From the NCBI GenBank assembly GCA_050946055.1, contig JBMNUB010000002.1, forward strand, positions 62,001 through 126,000: a stretch of DNA of 64,000 nucleotides. Direction: 5' to 3'. This DNA is from Fimadaptatus sp050946055. GTDB lineage: Bacteria; Bacillota; Clostridia; Christensenellales; Aristaeellaceae. Below are positions 53,571 through 62,490 of this stretch, piece by piece (positions within the stretch are counted from its first letter, which is position 1; the number at the start of each line of letters is the position of its first letter). The translations under genes and the position numbers were made by a program. The notes beneath the pieces are model-generated. The model saw only the letters and a list, made by a program, of their open reading frames with translations, ran no database searches and was not told where the DNA came from.

Positions 53571-54395
53571 ATGAGCAGGCACGGACGGGGGAGGAGCGCA
53601 AATCTCATTGTGGCGGCGCTGATAGCCGTTATACTGGCGGCGGCGCTGGGCATAGTGCTGCGCAAGGTCATGGTTGTAAAGCATGTGGACGTGGCGGGTG
53701 TGCAGGGCGAGCAGGCGCAGCAGGTGCTGGACATGTCGGGCATAAGGCTGGGCCAGAGCATATTCGACGTGGACAGCCGCCAGATAGCCATAAATCTGCG
53801 CGAGAACGGCTATTTCAAGCTGGAGTCGGTGGACGTGCGCAAGCCGGATTCGGTGACGCTCAACGTGTCCATGCGCGACAGGGCGGCGGCCATAGAGCAC
53901 CTGGGGTTTGTGTACATAGTGGATGCTGAGCTGAGCGTGCTGGAGTGCATGGGCGCGCTGGGCGACATGGGCGTGCCGCTGATAACCGGCGCGGAGATAC
54001 AGCAGACGCCGGTCGGCACGCCGCTCAACATGGACAGGTCGCAGGCCGAGTTGCTGCGCGACGTGCTTGAGGCCGTGAATGCGGCGGGGCTTACAGGTGA
54101 GCTGAGCGAGATAAACATAGCCGGTGCGCAGCAGATATACTGCGTGACGCGCTCCGGATACGTGTTCAGGCTGGGCAATATGGATGGCATGGCAAAGAAG
54201 CTAAGCTGGATACTGCCCATGCAGCAGCGCCTGATAAGCGAGGGGCGCGTGGGCGGCACGGTGGATGTGACCGGGCTGGATGCCGCGGACTACATACCGC
54301 CCAGAGCTACGCCCGCAGTCACCGCATCGCCTGCACAGGCGGCGGCGACATTTGCGCCATATGACCCGGTTACAGCTACCGCCGGGCCGGGCTGA
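53571..54395 (+). CDS. divIB: Division protein DivIB/FtsQ
   Basis: A 274-residue protein, ATG 53571 behind AAAAGGAGAGG. Short basic N-terminus, membrane helix (residues 11-32), then a POTRA domain starting VKHVDVAGVQGEQAQQVLDMSGI (about 36-105) and the beta domain (to about 235), ending in a Thr/Ala/Pro-rich tail. It bridges early and late divisome proteins and binds FtsL/DivIC. Starts 12 bases after murA. Confidence 0.9.
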   Translation: MSRHGRGRSANLIVAALIAVILAAALGIVLRKVMVVKHVDVAGVQGEQAQQVLDMSGIRLGQSIFDVDSRQIAINLRENGYFKLESVDVRKPDSVTLNVSMRDRAAAIEHLGFVYIVDAELSVLECMGALGDMGVPLITGAEIQQTPVGTPLNMDRSQAELLRDVLEAVNAAGLTGELSEINIAGAQQIYCVTRSGYVFRLGNMDGMAKKLSWILPMQQRLISEGRVGGTVDVTGLDAADYIPPRATPAVTASPAQAAATFAPYDPVTATAGPG

Positions 54396-54569
54396 AGCGC
54401 TGCATGGCGGGGCGGCTTGCGCGTCCGGACCGAAGCCGGGCGCTGCGCTTGTTTGGTAATAATAGGTTTAACAGCCGCCGCCATACAGCCGCCACAAATA
54501 GGCGGTATAGTATATGGCGTAAAAGCGCGGTTCAGCCCAAAAAATCAACATGAAATCACAAGAACCCTC

Positions 54570-54598
54570 TTTTCAAGCTACGCGCTATAAGGTATAAT
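54570..54598 (+). promoter_or_regulatory. Promoter for ftsA-ftsZ
   Basis: TTTTCA (54570-54575), a 17-base spacer, TATAAT (54593-54598), 63 bases before ftsA. A second TATAAT occurs at 54603-54608, offering an alternative start. Confidence 0.7.
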
Positions 54599-54661
54599 GA
54601 TATATAATATGGGGTAGGAATGGGGATAATTGCCCCATAGCAAGGCAGGCGATGAGTTGTT

Positions 54662-55867
54662 ATGAAGACAATGGCAGCCGCCATCGACTTCGGTACATCG
54701 AAGATAGTGACCATAATGGCTGAGAGCGGCGATTATCACCGCTGCAGCATACTGGGTTCTGGCACCGCAGTGTACGACGGCTTTTCGGAGGACGGCAGAT
54801 GGAACACTCCCGAAAAGCTGAACGACGCGATAAAGTCGGCGATACGCCAGCTCGAGGAAGAGGCGCGCAAGCCCGTGACCGAGCTGTACGTGGGAGTGCC
54901 GGGCGAGTGCATGCGGGTTCACATACGCGAGACACAGCTTAACACCGGCCCCGAGGGTCGCGTTACGCTGAGCGATGCAAGCGATATACTGGAAAAAGTC
55001 GTGGCGCAACTTAACGCGAATCAGGGAAGCGTGCTTTCATACTCACCCGCGTACTATCAGATAGACGGGGGCGAGCCGACTATGACGCCGGTGGACGTGC
55101 GCGGGCGCACGCTGTCGGCCAAGGTATCGGTAATAACGGCGTCCTTGGACTTCATGGACGACGTGGAACTGCGTCTGCGCGACATGGGCATAAAGGTAAA
55201 GGGCTTCATGCCCTCCGCAATGGGCGAGGCAGTGCTGCTGATGCCGCCCGAGGAGCGCGACAAGACCGTGACCATGGTGGACGTGGGCTATCTGCACACG
55301 GAAATGATGGTAATGCAGGGCGATGCCCTTGTGGACTATCAGGTGCTGCCCGTGGGCGGCGGACACATATCCGCAGACCTCGCATACGGTTTGGAAGTGC
55401 CGTTTGCAACGGCGGAAAAGATAAAGCGCGCGTTCGCATTCGACGGCACGGGCGATATTGAACTGGGCGAAGGCGAAGGCGCTCAGCGCTTTGAGCGCCC
55501 GTTCACGACCGAGATAATCACCTCGCGCGTGGACGAGCTTGTGGACATGATACGCGATGTGCTGGACGAGACGCCGGTAAAGCCCGACGCCAACGCGCCG
55601 CTGTATCTCACCGGCGGCGGCATATCTATGATGCGCGGCGGGCGCGAGTACATGGCGCGCGCGCTCAATCGCAGCATAAAGATACCCTCGGCCCGCGCGG
55701 GCAAGCTCAACAGTCCCCCTTATGCCTCGGCGCTGGGACTGATAGACATGGTTTTTGACAAGATAGACATGCAAAACGGCGATATGGGCGTAAGCGCCAT
55801 GGACAAGGTAATGGACGTGTTCTATGGCATAGGGCAGAAGGTCGCCGGCATATTCAAAAAGCAATGA
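54662..55867 (+). CDS. ftsA: Cell division protein FtsA
   Basis: A 401-residue actin-like ATPase. It has AAIDFGTSKIVTIM (phosphate 1, near 5), the 1C/SHS2 region (85-165), TMVDVGYLHTEMMVMQGDAL (phosphate 2, near 205) and LTGGGISMMRGGREYMA (adenosine site, near 318). The C-terminal FYGIGQKVAGIFKKQ is the amphipathic membrane-targeting helix. It anchors FtsZ filaments to the membrane and binds FtsQ/FtsN-like partners. The ribosome site before ATG 54662 is weak (GGCGATGAG). Confidence 0.95.
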   Translation: MKTMAAAIDFGTSKIVTIMAESGDYHRCSILGSGTAVYDGFSEDGRWNTPEKLNDAIKSAIRQLEEEARKPVTELYVGVPGECMRVHIRETQLNTGPEGRVTLSDASDILEKVVAQLNANQGSVLSYSPAYYQIDGGEPTMTPVDVRGRTLSAKVSVITASLDFMDDVELRLRDMGIKVKGFMPSAMGEAVLLMPPEERDKTVTMVDVGYLHTEMMVMQGDALVDYQVLPVGGGHISADLAYGLEVPFATAEKIKRAFAFDGTGDIELGEGEGAQRFERPFTTEIITSRVDELVDMIRDVLDETPVKPDANAPLYLTGGGISMMRGGREYMARALNRSIKIPSARAGKLNSPPYASALGLIDMVFDKIDMQNGDMGVSAMDKVMDVFYGIGQKVAGIFKKQ

Positions 55868-55954
55868 CACTTGCCGTAAGCCCGCGCGCGGGCTGCGGGC
55901 GCAGGGGCGCGCTTCAGCCCGTTGACCGGCTCAGAAAGACGAGGGGGATTAACT

Positions 55955-57349
55955 GTGATAGATCACGAGAACGACATCAATAACTACGCCTCAATCATAG
56001 TTGTCGGCGTAGGCGGCGCGGGCAACAACGCCGTAAACCGCATGATAGATTCCGGGCTGCGCGGCGTAAAGTTCGTGGCCGTAAATACGGACAAGCAGGC
56101 GCTTATGCGCTGCAACGCCGAGACCAAGATACAGATAGGCGAAAAGCTCACCAAGGGTCTGGGCGCAGGCTCCAAGCCCGAGATAGGCAAAAAGTCCGCC
56201 GAGGAGAGCCAGGAGGAGATAAAGAAGGTAATAGAGGGCGCGGATTTGCTCTTTGTCACCTGCGGCATGGGCGGCGGCACCGGCACCGGCGCTACCCCCG
56301 TAATAGCGGATCTGGCGCGCTCCATGGGCGTACTGACCATAGGCGTAGTCTCCAAGCCCTTCGGCTTTGAGGGCAAGCGCCGCATGCTCAATGCCGATCA
56401 GGGCATCTCTCAGCTCAAGACCTGCGTGGACACGCTGGTTGTCGTGCCTAACGACAAACTGCTCACCGTTGTCAGCAAGGCCACCTCGATGCTGGATGCC
56501 TTCCGCATCGCCGATGACATACTGCGCCAAGGTATCGCCGGCATATCCGACCTCATTGCCGTACCCTCGCTCATCAACCTTGACTTTGCGGATGTGCGCA
56601 CGGTCATGGAGTCCCGCGGCTTGGCTCATATGGGCATAGGCGTGGGCCATGGCGAGGACAAGCTCCTGCAGGCTGCCAAGCAGGCTGTGGCCTCTCCGCT
56701 GCTGGAGACCTCGATAGACGGCGCGCGCGCTGTGCTGATAAACATAACCGGCGGCGCGGACATGAGCATAATCGACATAAACGAGGCCGTAAACCACATA
56801 ACCGAGGCCTCCGATGCCGAAGCCAACATCATATTCGGCGCGGGCGTGGACGAGTCCCTTGAGGATGAGGTCCGCATAACCGTCATCGCTACCGGCTTTG
56901 AGAAGCCCAGCGAGGACAATTCGCCCCGCGTGGAGGAGCCGATAGAGACCGTCGAGGAGAAGCCCGCCCCCGCCGAGGAGCCCAGCCCCGAGCAGGCTGA
57001 GATACTCAAGCAGCTGCGCGGCGAACCCGCCCGTCCCGCCGACGAGGAGCCCAAGATACCCACCTTCGTGCGCACGCCCACGCGCCCGCCCAAGGCGGAT
57101 ACCTATGTCCCGCAGCAGCGCGACGAGCGAGACGCCTATCAGCGCGATGTGCGTCCCGACTATACCCGCGAGCCCTCCGACTATGACCGCGACCGCGACT
57201 ATCGCCCCGCAACTCCGCGCTACGGCGATTCCTCGCCTATATTCCGCGATCAGGAGAGCGATTCGGGCTATCGCCGCGAGAGCGACAACCGCCGCGGCTA
57301 CAACTCGGACGTACCCGCCTTCCTGCGCAAGTCGCAAAACAGAAAGTGA
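55955..57349 (+). CDS. ftsZ: Cell division protein FtsZ
   Basis: Starts at GTG 55955 behind GAGGGGG, giving 464 residues. GTPase domain with VGVGGAGNNAVNRM (near 20), the tubulin signature GMGGGTGTGATPV (near 105) and the T7 loop NLDFADVRTVM (near 205). After residue 325 a long Glu/Pro-, then Arg/Asp/Tyr-rich linker of about 130 residues leads to the C-terminal peptide DVPAFLRKSQNRK, which binds FtsA. The linker is longer than in most Bacillota. Forms the Z ring. Confidence 0.98.
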   Translation: MIDHENDINNYASIIVVGVGGAGNNAVNRMIDSGLRGVKFVAVNTDKQALMRCNAETKIQIGEKLTKGLGAGSKPEIGKKSAEESQEEIKKVIEGADLLFVTCGMGGGTGTGATPVIADLARSMGVLTIGVVSKPFGFEGKRRMLNADQGISQLKTCVDTLVVVPNDKLLTVVSKATSMLDAFRIADDILRQGIAGISDLIAVPSLINLDFADVRTVMESRGLAHMGIGVGHGEDKLLQAAKQAVASPLLETSIDGARAVLINITGGADMSIIDINEAVNHITEASDAEANIIFGAGVDESLEDEVRITVIATGFEKPSEDNSPRVEEPIETVEEKPAPAEEPSPEQAEILKQLRGEPARPADEEPKIPTFVRTPTRPPKADTYVPQQRDERDAYQRDVRPDYTREPSDYDRDRDYRPATPRYGDSSPIFRDQESDSGYRRESDNRRGYNSDVPAFLRKSQNRK

Positions 57350-57362
57350 TAAACGTTTGCCC

Positions 57363-57397
57363 ACAGGGCGGTTCTGCGCGAGCCGCTCTGTTTTTTT
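57363..57397 (+). terminator. Intrinsic terminator of ftsAZ
   Basis: ACAGGGCGG (57363-57371) and CCGCTCTGT (57383-57391) with one G-U pair, followed by TTTTTT; 14 bases after the ftsZ stop. Confidence 0.92.
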
Positions 57398-57460
57398 GCA
57401 GGGCAGATTGATGCGCGGGCGCTTGTAAGGGAGCTTGCGCATGTGACGGCAAAGCGCACC

Positions 57461-57660
57461 GGCATTCGGCCGGCATGATCAAGCGTCAAAGCCGCGTGAC
57501 GCGCAGGCATGGCCGCAACGACTGCCGTGTGCGCAAGGTCATGTGCATGCAGGACTGCAAGCCTCAGACGCCCCTGCGGCATTCGGTCGGCATGGTCAAG
57601 CGCCGAAGCTGCCGTGCGCGCAGGCATGGCCGCAACGACTGCCGGCATGGGCAAGCTGTG
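57461..57660. repeat. 117-bp-spaced direct repeats between ftsZ and the sugar kinase
   Basis: GGCATTCGG begins copies at 57461 and 57578; each continues with a form of CGGCATGATCAAGCG and then CGCAGGCATGGCCGCAACG. The rest of the 390-base gap is featureless. Confidence 0.8.
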
Positions 57661-57738
57661 CGGACGGCTCGCGGCGCAGACAGGCACGACCGATAAATAG
57701 AACGATAAACGCGCAACAGCGCAGAGGGAGCAGATATC

Positions 57739-58671
57739 ATGATAAACTGCGTATGTATGAACCCGGCTATGGACAGGACTGTGGAGCTGGATGGATTCGC
57801 CTATGGCGGGCTTAACCGCGTGCAGCGCTCAATAATGGACGCAACCGGCAAGGCGGTCAACGTGGCCATAGTGCTGAGCAGGCTGGGCGAGCAGGTGCGC
57901 CTGACCGGCGTAAACTACCGTGAGGGCGGCAAAGCGGTCTGCGACAGGCTCACCGCCGAGGGTGTGGACGGCGACTTCATCTGGCTGGCCGGGTCGCTGC
58001 GCGTGAACCTCAAGGCGCTGGACATGCGCACCGGCGTCATGACCGAGATAAACGACGCGGGCGCGCCCATGCCGCCCGAAGCGGCGCGCGAGGCGCTGGA
58101 ACTGATACACAAGCGCTCTGTGGGCTGCGACTACGTGGCGCTGTGCGGCAGCCTGCCCACGGGCGTGAGCGCGGGATTTTACAGAAGCGCCATAGAGAAC
58201 GGCCCGGAAGGCGCACGCTTCGTGCTGGACTGCGACGGCGAGCGCCTGACCGAGGGCATAAAGGCCAGACCCTTCCTGATAAAGCCCAACAGGTACGAGC
58301 TGGGGCTGCTGTTCGGCAGGGAACTGCGCGATGGCGGCGAGGTGCTGGCCTGTGCGCGAGAGATAGCGCGGCAGGGCGTAAAGTGGGTCGTGGTATCGCT
58401 GGGCAGCGAGGGCGCGCTGATAACCAGCGCGGATGAGGCATGGTATGCTTCGTCGCTAGACGTGCCGGTAAGCTCCACCGTGGGAGCGGGCGATTCCATG
58501 GTTGCGGGCCTGCTGCATGGCTTTGCCATGGGCGGCGATGCGGCGCAGGCGCTGCGCTGGGGCGTGGCCTGCGGCAATGCCAGCGTCATGACCGAAGGCA
58601 CCAGCCTCATAGACAGCGAGGCTCTGCCCATGCTGCTTAGCAAGGTCAAGTGCGAGAAAATTGCCATGTGA
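57739..58671 (+). CDS. PfkB-family hexose kinase (1-phosphofructokinase/tagatose-6-phosphate kinase type)
   Basis: A 310-residue protein, ATG 57739 behind AGAGGGAGCAG. N-terminal MNPAMDRTVELDGF and GKAVNVAIVLSRLG (near 38-51) are FruK/LacC hallmarks. The C-terminal VGAGDSMVAGLLHG (near 250) holds the catalytic Asp and the anion hole. The family phosphorylates fructose 1-phosphate or tagatose 6-phosphate; no PTS or tagatose genes are nearby to decide. Confidence 0.9.
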   Translation: MINCVCMNPAMDRTVELDGFAYGGLNRVQRSIMDATGKAVNVAIVLSRLGEQVRLTGVNYREGGKAVCDRLTAEGVDGDFIWLAGSLRVNLKALDMRTGVMTEINDAGAPMPPEAAREALELIHKRSVGCDYVALCGSLPTGVSAGFYRSAIENGPEGARFVLDCDGERLTEGIKARPFLIKPNRYELGLLFGRELRDGGEVLACAREIARQGVKWVVVSLGSEGALITSADEAWYASSLDVPVSSTVGAGDSMVAGLLHGFAMGGDAAQALRWGVACGNASVMTEGTSLIDSEALPMLLSKVKCEKIAM

Positions 58672-58689
58672 TGCGGCGGGCGGCGCTCA

Positions 58690-58915
58690 GGCGCATGTAC
58701 TCTGCGCGCTAAAGCCGCCGGACCCCGCGGATAGCACGGCCCTCTCGAACTCAAGCGCGCCCCAAAACTGTGCGGCGGGCAATCCTGCTTTCCGGGCAGG
58801 GCATCATCCTTTTCGACTTTTGCGCCCGGATATCCGCAAGGATTTGGGCGACGCTGGAATGGGTGCAGCGGCGGGAGCTTTTCCTTACTTTGGCCTATAC
58901 AGAGACTCTTTTGCA
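58690..58915 (-). repeat. Possible diverged fourth relative of the A/B/C element
   Basis: Read on the minus strand the segment carries, in the same order as A-C, AAAAGCTCCCGCCGCTGCACCC, CAAATCCTT, GGGCGCAAAA, GCCCGCCGCACA, GGGGCGCG and TTCGAGAGGGC. The intervening sequence and stems have diverged, the terminal TGTCAAA/TTTGACA is not evident and no duplicated hairpin flanks it. It is convergent with the sugar-kinase gene. No coding evidence. Confidence 0.35.
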
Positions 58916-58922
58916 TGAATGA

Positions 58923-58951
58923 GTGCGCGCGGATGTTCTGCGCGCACTTTT
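58923..58951 (+). terminator. Intrinsic terminator-like hairpin
   Basis: GTGCGCGC (58923-58930) and GCGCGCAC (58940-58947), a perfect 8-bp stem, followed by TTTT. It may end the sugar-kinase transcript. Confidence 0.7.
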
Positions 58952-59025
58952 GCGCTGCGGGCTGCGCATTTGTGTTCCATATGTGACATTTCAGACATCA
59001 AAAGCGGGCGAATGAACCAAGTGGA

Positions 59026-59053
59026 TTGATTTTCAGCGAGTTTCTGATATAAT
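59026..59053 (+). promoter_or_regulatory. Promoter of the secreted-protein gene
   Basis: TTGATT (59026-59031), a 16-base spacer, TATAAT (59048-59053) with TGA before it (extended -10). Confidence 0.75.
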
Positions 59054-59110
59054 GAAACATAGATGGCGAGAGCCATTCTAGGGCATAAACAGAACACAAG
59101 GGGGAGAACT

Positions 59111-60883
59111 ATGAAGAAGTCTTTTGCAAGCCGCATTATGGCGCTGCTCATGACTGTCATGATGCTGCTGCCCATGGCTGCGCAGGCCGATGAAGAAAAG
59201 GCCATGTATACCGAGATAGGCGTAAGCGACGTGGTAGTGAACTACATGGGCACGGAGCTGGACTTTACCGGGCTGGAGCTAAAGCTCCTTGGCGGTGTTG
59301 ATGCCGAGAACAAGGCGGCGATATTCGGCGGCATACTTGGCACGCCGGACACCAACGCCAGCCTTGCCGTGGAGATGGGCGAGAAGGAAATGACCATGCT
59401 GCTGTTCAATCAGCTGATCAAGCTGCCCTACGACAAGATAGGCGAGTTTATGCTCAAGACCGGCGCGACCGAGGAGGACGTAGAGGCGTTCGAGGCCGCG
59501 GGCGGCATCGAGATGATAAACAAGATGTGGACGGCCATGGCCAGCTCGGAGGAAGACGGCAAGCTTGAGGCGATAGTCGAGCAGCTGGGCAAATCTGTAA
59601 ACGAAAAGCTTATCGCCATAGATGAGGAGTACCTCGGCGACTTCGCGCCCGAAGAAGCCGAGTTCGAGGTCAACGGCGAAAAGTATGAGGGCAACAAGGT
59701 CACAATAGCTCTCAATGCCGAAAAAGGCACTGAGTATATATCGACTATAATGGATGCCATGTACGGCTCGGATGAGATGAAGTCGCTCATAACCGCCGTT
59801 TATGCTCCGTTTGATGGCGTTATGGCCGCAAGCGGCGAGGAAGTATCCATGACGGACATGGTAACGGGCATGATGGATGCCATGAGGCAGGTAAAGCTGC
59901 CTGACGGACTTAAGCTCGATATTTATGCCGCCCAGGATGGCGACAAGATAGTGGGAAAATATGTCTTAAATAAGATGACCATCGACATGCGCGATTACAT
60001 GCTCGAAGTCTACAAGAGCATGAACGAGCAGCTGGATGAAGAAGATATCGATGTAGAGTCGTTTGAGGAAGCGCTGGCCGTATTTGACGTTGAAGTTAGC
60101 ATGGACATTGTCGGCGAAAGCGAGGATGAAGTGCTGACGGATGACGAAGTGGAATACACGAGCTTTGACGCAAGCATGTACATGCACGAGGTAGAAGCCC
60201 CCTTCATGAACATGTACGTAACTCTGGACAACACCGTGGACGATGGCGGCAAGTTCAACATTGCCATGACCATCGACCCCGAGGGCATGGACGGGACCGG
60301 CATAGCGCAGACCATATCGCTGACTGCCGACTGGAGCGACAAGGATGACGATTCCGCCCTGAACGCCGCCTTTGAACTCTACGAAGGTGATGCGCCCGCC
60401 ATGTCCATGAATCTGGAAGTCAAGCGCAGCGAGCAGGACAAGGGTGCCGAGGGCAGCGTGGTGCTGAACGTGACCGAGGGCGAGAGCGAGCCCATGCGCG
60501 CGTTCGGCCTGGAGTACAGCTGTGACCACAGCGACGATGACGATGCCGAGAAGCACGAGGTAGTGTTTGCCGCCGACATCGCAGACGAGATGCTCACCAT
60601 GAGCGGCGTTGCCACCTACGACAGCGTGCCAATGACGAGCGAGCATCTGATGACCACCAGCGACGCTGAGGCTCTCGACCTGTCCGAGGCTACCGATGAG
60701 CAGATGCAGCAGCTGATGATGAACGCTCAGTACGGCGTGATGGGTCTTGTTAACAGCGCCATGGACATACCCGGCGTTATGGCGCTGCTCATGCCCGCCG
60801 ATACCGATGTGAGCATCGATGGCGTAGAGATACCCAGCGACATTGAGCTGCTGCCGGAGGAAGACGGCGCGGTTCAGGGCTAA
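59111..60883 (+). CDS. Secreted protein of unknown function
   Basis: Starts at ATG 59111 behind AGGGGGAG; 590 residues. A clear signal peptide (KKSFASRIMALLMTVMMLLPMAAQA, cleavage after about 26) has no lipobox and there is no later membrane helix, so the protein is released or wall-bound. The mature part is strongly acidic and Met-rich, with many short alternating strands (VSMDIVGES, MYVTLDNTVDDGGKFNIAM, LSLTADWSD-like) suggesting a large beta structure. I do not recognise the family. ATA is less dominant for Ile than in neighbours. It is a single-gene unit with its own promoter and a strong terminator. Confidence 0.8.
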   Translation: MKKSFASRIMALLMTVMMLLPMAAQADEEKAMYTEIGVSDVVVNYMGTELDFTGLELKLLGGVDAENKAAIFGGILGTPDTNASLAVEMGEKEMTMLLFNQLIKLPYDKIGEFMLKTGATEEDVEAFEAAGGIEMINKMWTAMASSEEDGKLEAIVEQLGKSVNEKLIAIDEEYLGDFAPEEAEFEVNGEKYEGNKVTIALNAEKGTEYISTIMDAMYGSDEMKSLITAVYAPFDGVMAASGEEVSMTDMVTGMMDAMRQVKLPDGLKLDIYAAQDGDKIVGKYVLNKMTIDMRDYMLEVYKSMNEQLDEEDIDVESFEEALAVFDVEVSMDIVGESEDEVLTDDEVEYTSFDASMYMHEVEAPFMNMYVTLDNTVDDGGKFNIAMTIDPEGMDGTGIAQTISLTADWSDKDDDSALNAAFELYEGDAPAMSMNLEVKRSEQDKGAEGSVVLNVTEGESEPMRAFGLEYSCDHSDDDDAEKHEVVFAADIADEMLTMSGVATYDSVPMTSEHLMTTSDAEALDLSEATDEQMQQLMMNAQYGVMGLVNSAMDIPGVMALLMPADTDVSIDGVEIPSDIELLPEEDGAVQG

Positions 60884-60907
60884 GCGATATCCCGCCGAAC
60901 AGCGATT

Positions 60908-60945
60908 AAAAATTGCCGCTCCCCAAGACGGGGGCGGCAATTTTT
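60908..60945. terminator. Bidirectional intrinsic terminator
   Basis: AAAAATTGCCGC-TCCCC and GGGGG-CGGCAATTTTT form a long perfect stem with A and T runs, so it works on either strand; 25 bases after the previous stop. Confidence 0.93.
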
Positions 60946-61032
60946 ATGTTGACCAAGCCAATGGCCTGATTGCTACGGAAAAGCTCCGCGCCGCGCACAA
61001 GACAGGTTTTAAGACAAATGCGCCCTTGCAAT

Positions 61033-61275
61033 GGCAATCCCCGGCAATGGGATTGCCGCATACACGGCCATGCCGCGCTCGCCAATGCGGGGCGGCAATC
61101 CAGCTACGTTGCCACACATGGCTGCAAGCTAAACCGCTTAACGATGCGGGGGGGGCAATCCCCGGCAATGGGCTTGCCGCATACACGGCCATGCTGCGCT
61201 CGCCAATGCGGGGCGGCAATCCAGCTACGTTGCAACAAATAGCTGCAAGCTCAGCCGCTTAACGATGCGGGGAGC
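61033..61275. repeat. 121-bp tandem duplication
   Basis: GGCAATCCCCGGCAATGGG starts copies at 61033 and 61154; the copies are about 93% identical and each contains GGGGCGGCAATCCAGCTACG. A CGGCATG/CATGCCG hairpin follows at 61296-61315. No gene in 60946-61337. Confidence 0.9.
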
Positions 61276-61337
61276 AATCTTGCGAGTGAGTACTCCGGCA
61301 TGTGCGCGCATGCCGCTTGTACTGCGCAATGCGCAAG

Positions 61338-61964
61338 TCACCTTGCGGGCTGCATGAGCGTCACACCTGCGGGCAGCGTGGCCATGTCCACATGGCTCCC
61401 GGCATCATGCCATTGCTCCATTATGCGCAGGAACTCGTCCGGGCTGGCTATGTCCAGCTTCAGGTGGGGTACTTTGAAGTGCATGGGTACTACCGCGCGG
61501 GGAGCTATGGCGCGCACGGCCTGAGCCGCGCCTGCCGCGTCCAGCGTGTACGTGCCGCCTATGGGCAGCATCAGCACATCCACGCCCCTTAGCCTGTCCA
61601 GCAGCTCGCCCTCGGGCTGATGGCCTATGTCGCCCATGTGGCAGATGCGCTTGCCCTGTATGGTGCATATGGTGACGAGATTCTCGCCGCGCTTTGCGCC
61701 GTGCACTTCGTCGTGATAGCTCCTGATTAGGCTGAAGTGGACATCGCCCTCGTCGTATTCACCGGCGTTGGCCAGCAGCCTGCCCGCGCCGTCCAGTGCC
61801 TTGACGCAGTTATGGTCGAAGTGGCCGTGGCTCAGCGTGGTCACAGTGGCGCCCACTGCGGGGCGCGCCAGTCCTATCGAGCCGTCGTATGGATCGGTCA
61901 CCCAGCTAAAGCCGTTATCCAGCGACAGCCGGAAGCATGCATGACCTATGTATTCAAGCTTCAT
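61338..61964 (-). CDS. MBL-fold metal-dependent hydrolase (UPF0173-like)
   Basis: A 208-residue protein; the ATG ends at 61964 behind GGGAGGG. Metallo-beta-lactamase fold without the long Class B features: IGHACFRL at the start, SHGHFDHN (near 46) in place of the usual HxHxDH, MGDIGHQ (Asp, near 111) and VPMHFKVP (His, near 163). This is the small MBL group sometimes labelled L-ascorbate-6-phosphate lactonase-like; the substrate is unknown. Its start overlaps the preceding gene by 11 bases. Last gene of a three-gene minus-strand operon. Confidence 0.9.
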   Translation of the reverse strand: MKLEYIGHACFRLSLDNGFSWVTDPYDGSIGLARPAVGATVTTLSHGHFDHNCVKALDGAGRLLANAGEYDEGDVHFSLIRSYHDEVHGAKRGENLVTICTIQGKRICHMGDIGHQPEGELLDRLRGVDVLMLPIGGTYTLDAAGAAQAVRAIAPRAVVPMHFKVPHLKLDIASPDEFLRIMEQWHDAGSHVDMATLPAGVTLMQPAR

Positions 61965-62490
61965 ATTTCATCCCTCCCATGGCGATTATGTATGCGCAGG
62001 CGCGCAGCGCGCCGCCGGGCGTTCCCGCGCGCAGCGAGCGCGCAGCTTCCTGCCGCACAGTCATTATGTATGCGCGCTTCTCCTGCTGCGTAGCCGGCCC
62101 TTCGGCAAGGCGCAGCCCGCGCGCGATTAGCGGCATGTGCCGGGGAGCTATGCCCTTGGGCAGGCGCTCAAACTCGCGCAGCAGCGCGGCCTGCTCATGG
62201 CACATGCTGCCCGGCGCACAGGCAGCGGCTATGTCCTGCGCCGCACATCCGCCGGAAGCTAGCGACTCCAGCGCGCGTGTCAGCGCGGGAGCGGCCCGAA
62301 GTATGGTCATGCCGCCCATTGGCACGGCTTCCATGCCCAGCGCATCCAGCACCGCCTCGACGTGGCGCGCGTCGGCATCGGGCGCAAATCTGGCTATGAA
62401 CAGCGCCGCATCGTCAGCGCCGCGCGCCCGCGCCACGCGCAGCGACAGCAGATCGCCGCCCAGGCGCGCCTTAAGCGCATCCTTCAGCAT
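61954..62490 (-). CDS. Hypothetical protein, family not recognised
   Basis: A 178-residue, mostly helical, Ala/Leu/Arg-rich protein without signal peptide or membrane helix. The N-terminal 75 residues (VARARGADDAALFIARFAPDADARH...ALGMEAV) could form an alpha/beta domain. No motif was recognised. It overlaps both neighbours (7 and 11 bases), so it is translated as part of this operon. The overlap is the best evidence that it is real. Confidence 0.65.
   Translation of the reverse strand: MLKDALKARLGGDLLSLRVARARGADDAALFIARFAPDADARHVEAVLDALGMEAVPMGGMTILRAAPALTRALESLASGGCAAQDIAAACAPGSMCHEQAALLREFERLPKGIAPRHMPLIARGLRLAEGPATQQEKRAYIMTVRQEAARSLRAGTPGGALRACAYIIAMGGMKYEA

Noticed and set aside
54675..55009. 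Open frames opposite ftsA and ftsZ (minus strand)
   Set aside because: Antisense shadows of highly conserved division genes.
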